Source of the DNA: Macrosoma leucophasiata
Taxonomy: Eukaryota; Arthropoda; Insecta; Lepidoptera; Hedylidae
DNA: 64,000 bases
Reading direction: 5' to 3'
Assembly (NCBI GenBank): GCA_036365455.1
Contig: JAWQUS010000016.1
Coordinates: forward strand, 16,019,001 to 16,083,000
Shown: piece after piece, positions 22,566 through 33,404 of the stretch
Position numbering within the stretch: the first letter of the stretch is position 1
Layout of the letters: every line of letters begins with the position of its first letter
Notes under the pieces: model-generated
What the model saw: the letters and a program-made list of their open reading frames with translations, nothing else
Database searches by the model: none
Told to the model about the DNA's origin: nothing
Position numbers and translations under genes: made by a program

Positions 22566-23379
22566 TAATACTTATAGAGTATTATAATTGCTTTATCCAT
22601 TAGTGAGTTAAGAAAATGAGATTTGGGATATAATGGGCACTACACACAAGCGTCATATCGAATGCTAATGATGTCTCGATACTGTTCTAGTAATGTATGA
22701 TTCTGTAATTACGGATTTATTCCTAGCTTAAGGATAACATCTGTACTGATGTCTATATTTTTATTGTTTTACGGACTTGTAGTAATCACTTATCACACAT
22801 TTATACTACATATGAATAACTCTTCGACACTTTTGTAACAATAAATTAAAAATATTGGGTGGTAATTAAATCGAACGAAAAATTCAGAATCGTTTTGTAA
22901 AACACCCTCCGTTGTTGAGCGTATGCGGCGAATAAATAGCTTGAATCGCGACCCGGAACGGTACACCTGTACGGAGCGAAAATGGAATCGATACGAGTTT
23001 TTAATTATGACCGTCTAATTTCCCAGGGAAAAAGGGCTGGTTTCATTGTAACGTCAAGCCAAATTGATGGGCTCGCCGCTCCACTGGACGTAGGGCTAAC
23101 GTACCGTACGTCAGTCGAACGTCCGGACTCAGTGTGTCCACACGCTCCCCTTTGGCGGACACCTCAAACCACGCGGTACCCACGTGACAACATTTGCCTC
23201 CTGCGCAGACACCCTACTTTGACAGTTTTCAAATGTAAACTTGCGGTGTGAAAACTAATCCTGTGTTGGAGAAACTGTAATGTTGAGTTTAAAAGTTCAT
23301 TCTTCTGTGGGTGCAAACGTGTTGAATAAAACAATGACTCAGTGTTTTTGTTTGTGATGATGACATTAGACGTGGTTTG
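22566..23379. other. unassigned; 22880-23260 relatively CpG-rich
   Basis: 22566-22880 shows nothing. 22880-23260 is richer in GC and CpG than most of the window, matches none of the repeat families seen here, and lies just upstream of the candidate exon at 23388. It could be a promoter or first-exon region; I see no decisive core-promoter motif. Confidence 0.35.
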
Positions 23380-23522
23380 CCGCCAAAATGTGTGTGGCAT
23401 ATATCATGTTTGCTTTCCTGGTGCTCCCGGGTCCTTCTTGTACCAACTCGGATAATCTAGGTTAGTAGTAGATTTATTATTGGGATGATTACTGAAGGTT
23501 CCTCTCAATGTTTACTTGTAAG
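23380..23522 (+). repeat. family D local repeat, copy 1
   Basis: One of four related ~140 bp segments, all on the same strand, found only at 23.4-27.4 kb. Shared core: ccttcttgtaccaactcgg, ataatctaggtt, gatttatt, then ggttcc...aatgtt. Confidence 0.7.
23388..23460 (+). other. possible signal-peptide first exon (tentative)
   Basis: ATG at 23388 in a good context (gccgccaaaATG) opens 24 codons, MCVAYIMFAFLVLPGPSCTN then SDNL, with a hydrophobic core and a small-residue region, as in a secretion signal. At 23461 a plausible splice donor follows (TAG|GTTAGT, phase 1); unspliced, the frame stops two codons later. Against it: this piece lies in a locally repeated sequence (family D) whose other copies carry indels that destroy the frame. 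No downstream exon was recognised. Confidence 0.2.
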
Positions 23523-24204
23523 TGTCTGTCTACTATCATATATTTGTGAATACACAATTTTTCATTTTAGAGTTACTTTAATGTTTTCTAATTGATTTTG
23601 ATCAATAATCACCGGCAATCGGTGTGATTACCGGTGATTATTGATAAAAAATGTAAATGTTTAAAAAACAAAGGAAGGTAAGGTAAGCTTTGTTTTTTTA
23701 GATTTAGAGGTATTTAAAATTGTTACGAATATCTTCGATTAATAATTAAGTTAACATTTTAAATTGTGTTTTATTTCTAATTACAAATCATTTTAAATCA
23801 ATTCCGTTGAGTTATTACGATAGTAGGTGTTAACGTATATTTGTTGTTTAATTAAAACTAATGATAGAGCTCAACGTAGAGATTTAGGGGGATAAAGAAT
23901 CGGAGGGCGTTGACAGAAGAAACCATAACATTCCAAACGCATCTGTAATTAGCATATAAAACTAACTTATGTGTTTCTAAAAGACGGCTGAGTAATTACT
24001 GATTCAATACGTACAAAAGATTGTAGTTTAAATCCTCAAGATTTATTTCAATTTTCTTCAGTATCCCGCGTTTGGGTTGAAGAAATATTTGCATAAGTAT
24101 TTAAGAGTGTTGTGTCTTAAAGTTTGTTTGTTTACGCTTGGGATTGATCTCAACTTGTTGAATTAACATTTTAATGTAGTCACGATAACTTGAAAGCGGT
24201 GATA
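23523..24204. other. unassigned
   Basis: A short inverted repeat at 23609-23644 (atcaccggcaatc / gattaccggtgat). No gene. Confidence 0.4.
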
Positions 24205-24322
24205 CTCGAATAAAACGAGAATTTCCTCTTGGTTTCCTCCTTTTCTCGGATCGTTCTTGGACAAACTCGGTTGATTTATTTTGCTAGATGCTTTAGTAAT
24301 GGGATAACAATTAAATATTCCT
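24205..24322 (+). repeat. family D local repeat, copy 2 (most divergent)
   Basis: tttcctccttttctcggatc, ttcttggacaaactcgg, gatttatt and gggataa align with the other D copies. Confidence 0.5.
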
Positions 24323-24327
24323 GATAT

Positions 24328-24596
24328 ACTGGTGGTAGTCTTCCAATGTAAGAGCTAGAGGGCGTAGGCACCATCGCATTATCTAATATAGGTACCTACT
24401 TGCCGCTAAATAGTAGCGTTCAGCACTATAGTGTTCCGGTCAGGTGGTAATGTATGGCCTCGTAATACTATCAGAGAGACATAACTTATGTCTCAGGGGT
24501 GGCAACGTATCTGAATTTTGACCTCTTGTTTTTGTGTGAATGTCTATAGGCTGCATGATTTAACAACCATGTGTTCTGCATGCTTGGTTACATAAA
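24328..24596 (+). repeat. family A repeat, divergent
   Basis: tactggtggtagtcttcc to gcttggttacataaaa; the hairpin is degraded and small deletions are present. Confidence 0.8.
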
Positions 24597-24844
24597 ATTC
24601 CACCCAGCTCGAGCGTGACATATAGAAGTATTTAGGATTATTTTTTTTAATTTGTAATTTTTTTTCGATATTTTGTAGAGGTTTTGAGCGGCAATAGTTG
24701 CATTTACCATAATTCTTACATGATTCAAATTGAAGCAAATGTGATTCTATAAATAAAACATCCAAATAAAGTCTACGCCCATTGTTAATAGCTTTCACAA
24801 GGGTAGTGTAGTAGATGTTGTAAAAAATTGAAAATGATTTTAAA

Positions 24845-25012
24845 CGAGGATTTATAGTGAAATGAGTGTGACAAAATAATACATCACGTTCGCGTCCCTG
24901 CTTCTTCCGGATCCTTCCTGAACCAACTCGGATAATCTTGGTTGGACAATTTATTGCTGGGATAATTACCGGGGGGTTCCCCGAATGTTAACATAATAAC
25001 TCTGTATGACAC
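24845..25012 (+). repeat. family D local repeat, copy 3
   Basis: gtgaaatgagtgtgacaa ... gaaccaactcggataatc ... ccggggggttccccgaatgt. Strong match to copy 4. Confidence 0.7.
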
Positions 25013-25602
25013 GGTTCCGTACTCGCACATTAGCTTGTGCGTGACATGTAGGAATAATTAACTTGGTTCAGCGTTAGTTTTATGTTTTATACAAGTTTAG
25101 TATTTTGAGAATCTATGGTAAGGTTTTTTATGTGGCTGTGTGTATTTTTGTTGTTTTTAATTTCCCTTAGGTCGCCAGAAAAATATGACAATAGATTTTT
25201 TACTGTACGTGGACCCTATATGGCTCATTTGCTGCTTCAGGGATCAAGGATTATGGAGGAGATTTCGTTATGATCAAAGGAAGTTATTTATAACTTCTGT
25301 TGTGGGTACCGTTTTACATACGTAATAAACGAACATCTTGACCAGGAACAAACATCTAGAGGCCATAAATAAAATTTTCTCTGCACGGATGGAACCTGTG
25401 ACCCCTCGAATCAAGTGGTCGTTCCGTATCACTCGACTAACCGGGTCGTTACAATTGTGTTGTTTTTTAATTTCTCTATATTTTGAAGTCTGTACCTGCA
25501 GTAGACCTATTCAACGTAAGTATTTGCTTTGATTATGTATTAAATTTTAACGAACAAATGTAGTGGAAACGTCTGTAGAGTTTTGTGGCCGTTAAACTCT
25601 AT
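25013..25602. other. unassigned
   Basis: No gene or defined repeat. Confidence 0.4.
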
Positions 25603-25774
25603 CCCCCTTATTCATAAACGTACATTTGATACGTTTTAGCTATAGAATGCTTTGTCTTTGTCAGTTGCACTGTCAAATGTGCAGGATAGAAAAAGACAAA
25701 GGAGAGATTACGTATTTTACGTATTTTAGCTAAAGTGTTGCACTTTAGCTAAAATACGTTTATGAATAAGGGGG
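25603..25774. mobile_element. MITE with CCCCCTTATTCATAAACG inverted ends, copy 1
   Basis: Begins cccccttattcataaacg and ends with its complement (cgtttatgaataaggggg). Interior ctttgtctttgtcagttgca and ggatagaaaaagacaaagg are shared with three other copies. Flanking 3-mers do not match here, but other copies show TTA or ATA duplications, suggesting PIF/Harbinger. Confidence 0.85.
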
Positions 25775-25789
25775 AAAATATTTTGGTAG

Positions 25790-25992
25790 TCTACAAGGAA
25801 CTCTTATTGTTTCGTCATGTCCATCCGTCCGTTTGTTTGTCCGCAGCTATGTTCGTATAATCTACAAGTAAGTACTAGAAAGGTAGAAAGCTGTATTTTG
25901 GCACGAATATACCTACGTATTAGGTATACGGAGAAAGTTGTGCAATAAAATCTTCAAAAATATATATTTTTACCTTCCCTACACGTAAAGTG
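25790..25992 (+). repeat. family E repeat, fragment
   Basis: tctacaaggaactcttattg, tttcgtcatgtccatccgtc and ttttggcacgaatatacc align with 9358-9560. Confidence 0.55.
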
Positions 25993-26332
25993 GAATTCAA
26001 TTTATTTCACGAGAATTCCAACATTAGAGTGAACGGTATCAGTAGAGATACATGACTGAAAAGAAAGTAAGCATAGAAAGATAGATCTATCTATCTATAT
26101 ACTTAAATAAAATGAATCGCTAAATGTTTTGCTAAGCGCAAATCTCGAAAAGAAAAAAAATAGATAGTTGCGTTTTAAATAGTTGGATCGGTAAGAATTG
26201 ATGATTGAAAATGACATCAAATTACCAGTAACAATCGACGAGACTCGCGCAAAGCCGGAGAGGGTCGTTAGTCTTTCATAGATAATAAAAAAAAGATCCG
26301 GACGAATTGAGTCTCTCCTCCATTTTTTTTTT

Positions 26333-26619
26333 TTTTTTTTTATGTATTTGATGTGGCAAACAAGCATGCAGTTCACATTGATGTTAAGTGATGACTGCAG
26401 CTTATACACACCCACACAAAGACCAAGGTCAAAATGCAAATGCGTTACCACTCCTGAGGCCTAAGGTGTTATGCCTCTGTGCCGGAAATTACAGGGCCGT
26501 ACATTACCACCTGACCGGAACACGATAGTGCTGAACACTACCATTTAGCGGCAAGTAAATCAGGTAATGCGGTGGTGCCTACGCCCGCGAGCTCCGTCAC
26601 TGGAGCTCTACCACCAGTA
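26333..26619 (-). repeat. family A repeat, full length, likely target duplication
   Basis: T run then atgtatttgatgtggc to gagctctaccaccagtaa. ccattttt occurs on both sides (26330-26337, merging into the T run, and about 26621), consistent with a target duplication. Confidence 0.9.
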
Positions 26620-26739
26620 AACCATTTTTCGAAGTCGGTAAAAAAGTTAGAAGGCTTTTTAACAACAGTCCTTACCCGCCGACCCAAGGAAATTCAAAAA
26701 GATCTGCATTAGCAACAGTGGTTTGTTACATTTATAAAT

Positions 26740-26853
26740 GTAGGAATAACACACGATCGGATTCTGTCCGGCGGACCGAATCCGCCGACCAAACAGGCGC
26801 GAGCGGACTGCGTCGCGTCAATAATTTTGTCTGCCGGACTCCTCTATACTTTT
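26740..26853. repeat. GC-rich palindromic segment, possibly a MITE half
   Basis: cggattctgtccggcggacc followed by gaatccg folds on itself. On the far side of the next A copy (27136-27210) the inverse-looking ccgaatccgttgtccgc and cggacgcgtgttac occur, so one inverted-repeat element may have been split by the A insertion. Confidence 0.4.
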
Positions 26854-27135
26854 ACTGGTGGTAGAGCTCCAGTTACGGAGCTCGCGGGCGTAAGCACCAC
26901 CGCATTACCTAATATACTTGCCGCTAAATGGTAGTGTTCAGCACTATCGTGTTCCGGTCAGGTAGTAATGTACGGCCCTGTAATTTACGGCACAGAGGCA
27001 AAACACCTTAGGCCTCAGGAGTGGTAACCCATCTGCATTTTGACCTAAGTCTTTGTGTGGGTGTCTATAGGCTGCAATTATCACTTAACATCAATGAACT
27101 GCATGCTTGTTTGCCACATCAATTACATTTAAAAA
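26854..27135 (+). repeat. family A repeat, full length
   Basis: actggtggtagagctccag to attacattt plus A run; intact hairpin. Confidence 0.9.
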
Positions 27136-27269
27136 AATACACGGCCAGATTTGGTTCGGAGCGTACCGAATCCGTTGTCCGCTCAGTACCAAATACGGAC
27201 GCGTGTTACGACTATTGTCACCGAAGCAGTCGTGATATAGGTACCCATAAGATAAAGTGTTAATTATAT

Positions 27270-27428
27270 TTAACGAGAATTACCAGCAAAATGAGTATGA
27301 CATATATCACACTTTCCTGGTCCACCCGGGTTCTTCCTGCACCAACTCGGTTAATCTAGGTTGGTGTACGATTTATTGCCGAGGTAATTACTGGGGGTTC
27401 CCCCAAATGTTAACTTAATAGCCTTATA
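27270..27428 (+). repeat. family D local repeat, copy 4
   Basis: aaaatgagtatgacatatatc ... gcaccaactcggttaatc ... tgggggttcccccaaatg. Compared with copy 1 it has a 4 bp deletion in the reading frame. Confidence 0.7.
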
Positions 27429-27979
27429 CGACTAAACATGTGTTTATAGTATAATTATATCGACTATGTACTCATGTGTATGTCTTATAGAATCTACAGT
27501 TGACAAAATCAGATTATATTTGATGAAGTAATATATGTTAAGGGTTTCTTTGTTTTAGTTTTGAATTTGTCGTGTTCAACGGTAGAGTTTAGAGTGTGAA
27601 TTAAAATTAAAACAAAAAAGTTACACATTTATCCCCCTATTAATAGGACTAAATATACTAAGACAGCAAAAATCGAGGGTACGATACATTAAATATTTTT
27701 CCAAAAAACTAATAGGGGATGATTAAAAAAGAGTAAAAGAAACCAAAATATTTTATTTTGCAATGTTTGTCTGTCTGTTTGGTACGTTATTACTTCGAAA
27801 CTACTCTACGGATTTGAACGCGGTTTTCACAGGTTGATTACATATAATTAGGAGCTCTAACTGAAAAAGAATCTAAATTAACAATAATTTAGTTACATTG
27901 GTAGTCAAATAAGGCGTATTCATACATATATTGATATGATACTAATAAAGTGCGAGAAGGATAACTATTTTATAGAGTA
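27429..27979. other. unassigned, with a LINE-like scrap
   Basis: 27765-27850 (gtctgtctgtttggtacg ... ggatttgaacgcggttttc) resembles dispersed repeat sequence. No gene. Confidence 0.4.
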
Positions 27980-28164
27980 CTAGCTGTTGCCCGCGGCTTC
28001 GCCCTCGTGGATGTCGTTTTATAAATAACTAAGTAGCCTATTTCTTTCTCAAAGTCAGCTCTATCTCTGTACCAAATTGCATTAAAATCGTTTCATTCGT
28101 TTGACAGACAGACAAACATACAGAGTTACTTTCGCATTTATAATATGAAGTAGGGAAGTAGGGA
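27980..28164 (-). mobile_element. short non-autonomous Helitron, 185 bp
   Basis: Minus strand: A|TCCCTACTTC... to ...GAAGCCGCGGGCAACAG CTAG|T. Same 5' start type (TCCCTA) as 47948-48491. Confidence 0.7.
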
Positions 28165-28481
28165 TTATCTCTAAATATTCGAGTTTCATTACTAGTCTAG
28201 AATGTAACGCAGACGTTTTCAATTTGCTCTATACTATGTAACATTCTCTTTGACTGCACGCTTAAATATATAATGCGACAGATACATGAGCGACAAAGAT
28301 AGTGAATCTTCGAAGTATGTGAAGTCCAAAGTATCTTTCCACTGATTTGTTGAACATATTGTCAGTAATTTTCTTTATTTATTCAGAATTGAGTTAGAGT
28401 ATGTGATATTGAATTTATTTGAATTGCGAGGATATTTATTTGCATCCCCAGACTTTAGAAATGTTTTTTTCTGGCTAAAAA
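28165..28481. other. unassigned
   Basis: No gene or defined repeat. Confidence 0.4.
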
Positions 28482-28802
28482 TGATGCAGTTCGTTTGGAT
28501 GTTAAGTGTAGTAGTCTGTAGTCTATGATTTATTTTTATGTAAATAAAGGTGGCAAATAAGACTGTATTTTACATAGATGCTAAGTGATGACTGGAGCCT
28601 ATAGATATATAAAAACCAGAGGTCAAAATGCAGATGCGTTGCTCTGAGAGCTTAGTTGTTATGTCTCTGTGATAGTTATTACGGGGCCATACATTACTGG
28701 AACACGGTAGTGCTGAAAATTACCATTTGGCGGCAGATAGATTAGGTAATGTGATGGGGCCTACGCGCTCAAGCTCCTACATTTGGAATTCTACTACCAG
28801 TG
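28482..28802 (-). repeat. family A repeat, older subfamily, plus a truncated second copy
   Basis: 28482-28530 (gcagttcgtttggatgttaag) is a small A scrap. 28531-28802 is a nearly complete old-subfamily copy with gatagttattacggggccat. Confidence 0.75.
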
Positions 28803-28852
28803 TACCGTATATTTCTATTAATACATTCCTGCGGAGGTGTTCTCATTTAATG

Positions 28853-29138
28853 TTTTTTTTATGTAATGATAGTGGCAAACAAGCATGCAGTTTACATTGA
28901 TGTTAAGTGATGACTGCAGCCTATAGACACCCATACAAAGATCAAGGTCAAAGTGCAGATGCGTTACCACTCCTGAGGCCTAAGGTGTTACGCCTCTGTG
29001 TCGGAAATTACAGGGCCGTACATTACCACCTGACCGGAACACGATAGTGCTAAACACTACCATTTAGCGGCAAGTACATTAGGTAATGCGGTGGTGGCTA
29101 CGCTCTCGAGCTCCGTCACTGGGGCTCTACCACCAGTA
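28853..29138 (-). repeat. family A repeat, left member of second inverted pair
   Basis: Full length; shares the ggggctc hairpin variant with 6367-6635. Confidence 0.9.
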
Positions 29139-29271
29139 ACATTAACCATAAGTAGTTAAACATAAAATTAGTTATCCTGATCGAAGATTGCTCGAAATTC
29201 TGTAGCCTATAGACATCCTCATAAAAATGTCAATACCGATACGTTAACATCTTTGTAATCTATCTCTTTTT
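29139..29271. repeat. spacer of the duplicated inverted pair
   Basis: Reverse complement of 6230-6366 with few differences. Confidence 0.8.
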
Positions 29272-29324
29272 ACTGGTGCTAGAGCTCTAGTGACGGAGCT
29301 CGCGGGCGTAGGCACTGCATTACT
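29272..29324 (+). repeat. family A repeat, truncated
   Basis: actggtgctagagctctag (variant shared with 5947-6229) to ggcactgcattac, where the duplicated block stops. Confidence 0.85.
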
Positions 29325-29446
29325 AGCTGTAAAAGTAGTGCCTCTTAATAATTTCATCTTCATAAGATAATATCCAACAGTAAATTTATGTGCCCCTAAA
29401 TATTTCATTAACGTTCTTTACTATAATTTCTTAACATCTCTGTAGA

Positions 29447-29712
29447 ATATTTCAGTAAACTCGTCGTTTTATTGAAGTTTCATTTAATTCTGTTACAACT
29501 ACTGTGCTCATGTTAGATAGAAAATGGCTCTCAATTTAGTTTTATTATGCTCTGTAATTAGTGACAGGGGCGTCACCGGCGTCAAAATAGTGATGCCTCT
29601 TTTCATTGAAGCGCTTTGGTGTAGATGTTCATGGGCTGCTTTATGTTACTGTAATTAACGAATACTTAATGCTTGCAATGACGCCATGACGTCGTTCCTC
29701 TTTGAGAATATA
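29447..29712 (+). repeat. local duplication, unit 1
   Basis: gaatatttcagtaaactcgtc ... gtgacaggggcgtcaccggc ... ctctttgagaata. Nearly identical to 30168-30440; the core also recurs at 30069-30167. Not a recognised gene. Confidence 0.8.
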
Positions 29713-29843
29713 CATATTTACGCACAGCAAACCTTTGCTGTTTTATTCACACATAGTTTTACTTTATCAGCGGAATAGCTTGGCATGGCTATGCCACTTA
29801 TGACAGTGGTTTCCAGTGTCGTGACAGTCATTGTAAAAAAATT

Positions 29844-30079
29844 ATGTGGATTTTTAAAGAGCTTCGACATGTTGCAGGACCAACTATACTAAATCGTGGT
29901 TACATTTCATTAGTACAGTCGATCCTCGTGTACTGTTTGGGGTGGTGCAACAAAATCAAAACTAGAGCTAGAAAGGGCTCAAAGATCTTTGCTTAAAGTT
30001 ATGAATTTTAAACCATTCAACTTTCCCACGGATGCATTATATTCCATCTCTAACGTCCACTCATTCAAGTTTTATTATG
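29844..30079 (+). pseudogene. non-LTR reverse transcriptase remnant
   Basis: Translates to IFKELRHVAGPTILNRGYIS then LVQSILVYCLGWCNK, and after a frameshift near 29955 to LELERAQRSLLKVMNFKPFN. This matches the region downstream of the polymerase core in Jockey/CR1-type LINE ORF2 proteins (typical ...Y.SL.QS.L.Y....W.G......L...QR..LK). Frameshifted and truncated at both ends. Confidence 0.75.
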
Positions 30080-30440
30080 CTCTGTAATTAGTGACGGGGC
30101 GTCACCGGCGTCAAAATAGTGATGCCTCTTTTCATTGAAGCGCTTTAGTGTAGACGTTCATGGGCTGGGAATATTTCAGTAAGCTCGTCGTTTTATTGAA
30201 GTTTCATTTAATTCTGTTACAACTACTGTGCTCATGTTACATAGAAAATGGCTCTCAATTTAGTTTTATTATGCTCTGTAATTAGTGACAGGGGCGTCAC
30301 CGGCGTCAAAATAGTGATGCGTGTTTTCATTGAAGCGCGTTGGTGTAGATGTCCCCGGGCTGCTTTTTGTTACTGTGATTAACGTAGTACTCGTAGTTTG
30401 CAATGAAGCGATGATGTCATTTCTCTTTGAGATTAAACTA
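30069..30440 (+). repeat. local duplication, partial unit then full unit
   Basis: 30069-30167 repeats the middle of unit 1; 30168-30440 repeats the whole unit with scattered substitutions. The LINE remnant lies between units 1 and 2. Confidence 0.8.
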
Positions 30441-30954
30441 ATGTTAGTAAGATTTGTTACATATAATAATGTGTTTTTACCGAATAAACTTTTGAAATTC
30501 CGAATGCCTTTTAATATTAATCACCAATAGAAAATAGACTTTTGGTTAGTGACAAAGTAGTTATCTAATCACAATTTCAAAATGTATCTGTCGTGACGTA
30601 GATCATTGAATATTTTTAAATGATTATCCACATATGATCATTTAATTTATTATTTTCATTTCAAATGCCAGAAGGTATAGCAAAAGTTAATATAACGATA
30701 CATAACGTGAGTTGTGGAATGTCTCGAAATTACTCTTATATAATTGCAGGGTATCATGGCGTCACTGCACGGTAGGCTTGTGAATTGAATAGTGAAATTT
30801 AAATATTTAAAATTATTTCATATATTTTATTTTGTATAACTGGTACATGAACGCTAAAAGTTACTTTTAAAGCTCATTTGTTTTTCCTATTTTTTACGTA
30901 TTTTTTATTGTAAAGTGTAATCCACCACAGCGACAAACCATACTTTAGCGATTT
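30441..30954. other. unassigned
   Basis: No gene or defined repeat. Confidence 0.4.
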
Positions 30955-31275
30955 TCATATTTTTTGTATTTTTGTGTTCCATTCGCATATTTAGCTATTC
31001 TATGATAAAATAAATTACTATTTGTCAATCAAAATATACTCAATCAAAATGTTGTACAATCAACAAAATAAAAGAATCAATCCAACATTGTAGAACAGCA
31101 ATGTTGATCAACTAAAATTGGTTCATACGAACGCAGTGCAAGCGCGTACATTGGACAGATCACATTATACTGGTTAACTGTAAAATGGCTGGCACTAGTT
31201 ACATTGTGAAATAAATTAAAGGCCTGAATTGAAGCATGTTTACCTTGTTATACCCCGCTCGGTTTTGCTAGAACG
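30955..31275 (+). repeat. tandem segment duplication, unit 1
   Basis: Pairs with 31603-31982: both hold ccaacattgtagaacaatgtt-like sequence, gttcatacgaacgcagt, gaaataaattaaaggcctga and accccgctcggtt in the same order. Confidence 0.8.
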
Positions 31276-31602
31276 TGTGTCGATGTTAGTCTGTACATAA
31301 CTAACATTTCCCATACTAGTTAGTATACTAATGGCTTAGTGAAGTATTATAAATACCTCGTTAGACATTACGTGCAGACTGGTAGCTAAAAAAAGCTACT
31401 GAAATGTGGGGGGGGGGGGGGTAAAAGAGAGTTGGGTGTGAAGAAGTTGGAGTGAGAAAATCCACAAATATAATTTATACTATTTGTAAAAACCTGCGAA
31501 AATTTTATACCTCGGTGGCTGAGTAAGTTACTACTGCTATGATGCTTAGATTGGGTGGGTAATTAACGATATTGAGGTTTTTGGTAGTACATGCGATAAT
31601 TC
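31276..31602. other. unassigned, with G run
   Basis: A run of about 14 G at 31408-31421. No gene. Confidence 0.4.
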
Positions 31603-31982
31603 TGCGATTTTCATTATTTTTTTTTTATATTCCATTTACATTTAACCTGCATATGATTATTTTACCCATTCAAACTGGTTGATTTTGCTTTGAAGTATAA
31701 TGTTTAAGATCATAATTATAATTATCAAGTACCATTTTTGTTAAACAATACTATCAACAACAAAAAAAATCAATCCAACATTGTAGAACAATATTGATGA
31801 TCAACTAAAATCAGTTCATACGAACGCAGTACAAGCGTAATCATTGGAGAGGTCACATTAAACTAGTTCATTGTAAAATCGCGGGCCCTAGTTACATTGT
31901 GAAATAAATTAAAGGCCTGAATTGAAGCATGTTTACCTTGTTTTACCCCGCTCGGTTATGTTATAACGTGTGTCGGTAAGTC
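31603..31982 (+). repeat. tandem segment duplication, unit 2
   Basis: Direct repeat of 30955-31275, offset about 0.65-0.7 kb. Confidence 0.8.
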
Positions 31983-32043
31983 TATTATATTATTATAACT
32001 AACGATTTCCTTACCAGTAAAATATAGTTCAATGACATAAGTA

Positions 32044-32270
32044 CAGTGATAGAGCTCCAGTGACGGAGCTCGCGGAGGCACCACCGTATTAACTAATATA
32101 CTTGCCACTAAATGGTAGTGTTCAGCACTATCGTGTTCCGGTCAGGTGGTAATATACGGCCCTGTAATTTCCGGCACAGAGGCATAACACCTTAGGTTTC
32201 AGGAGTGGTAACGCATCTGAATTTTGACCTTGTGAACTGCATGCTTGTTTGCCACTTCCATTAAATAAAA
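32044..32270 (+). repeat. family A repeat, internally deleted
   Basis: gatagagctccagtgacgg to cattaaataaaa; about 60 bp before gtgaactgcatgc are missing. Confidence 0.85.
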
Positions 32271-33385
32271 ATAAAAACGACTGCTTTAAGTAGGTCTTTG
32301 TTAGGTAATTAATTGATGATATTGAGTTCTTGCAATAAGAAAGATTTTCAGTGACATACATACCGCGGCTGACTATCGGTATGACCTCATTAGGCGACAT
32401 GAAAGCCATAGCGATAATCACATGATGAAGACATAAACGTAAACAAAAGTGAATAATTGGTTGGAAACATACCCTGTTCTCGATGAATGAGCTCTATTGC
32501 AAGACACAAAAATGGTAAATTGAGGAAAAAATCTATGCTTGAATGTAGGTACTAACGCGTGGCATGGGAAAACACAAGTGAGAGTAGACTTATATATGCG
32601 AACGAATACAAAAGCGGTGTTAGTGGCATCCAAAGTTTTTGTTTATTCTTCTGTTACGTATGAAATATTGATATAAATTAGTATGATTAAACAAACACAC
32701 AACAAAATAATGAAAATAAAACCAGTAATTTTTTTTAAGGATATGAACAAAATTAGATTCGGTAAAGTTCGGTTGTCAAAAATATTTGGTAAAGTAAAAG
32801 TTTTTGTAAAATTTTACATCCTTCTCTAACATTAGCCAATTTGTTTAAGTTCGAGAAGGTTGTAAAATTAATTTTACGTTAACAGTAACTTTAAAAAATA
32901 TTTTGGTGCATGCGAACTTAAGTCTAAATGGAGATGCATTATATATATATATATATCGTTATTATATATAAACGTTTATTCGCCAACAACATAAAATAGG
33001 TAATCAGGTGGCCACTTCCAACCAATTCCGACCGTGTATTAGTCGAAAGCGAGACGCAATTAACCACAGACCAATATTTCGTGCACTATGATTACACCAT
33101 GTTATTATCCTTGTGATCAACGAACAACACAAAATAGGATCCGTGCATCGAAAGCGACGATGAATAGATATCGGAATATAATTTTGTTAGTCTACTAGGT
33201 AGGTTTTTACTTGACTGCTTAGGTGGTATAACGTCGGTTCCCCTGGGTAATCTCTCCTACTAGTTAGTCACTTATTCACTCAGCAACTCAGGTAATAAAG
33301 CAATCTGTAACGCAAGAGTTTTTAATAGATTAATTGCTTGATTGAACAATGAAAATACTCAAAAAGAGGTACCTATAATGTTTGG
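32271..33385. other. unassigned
   Basis: Small AT array at 32941-32956. No gene or defined repeat. Confidence 0.4.
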
Positions 33386-33404
33386 TTTCAGGTACAGCAA
33401 TGTA

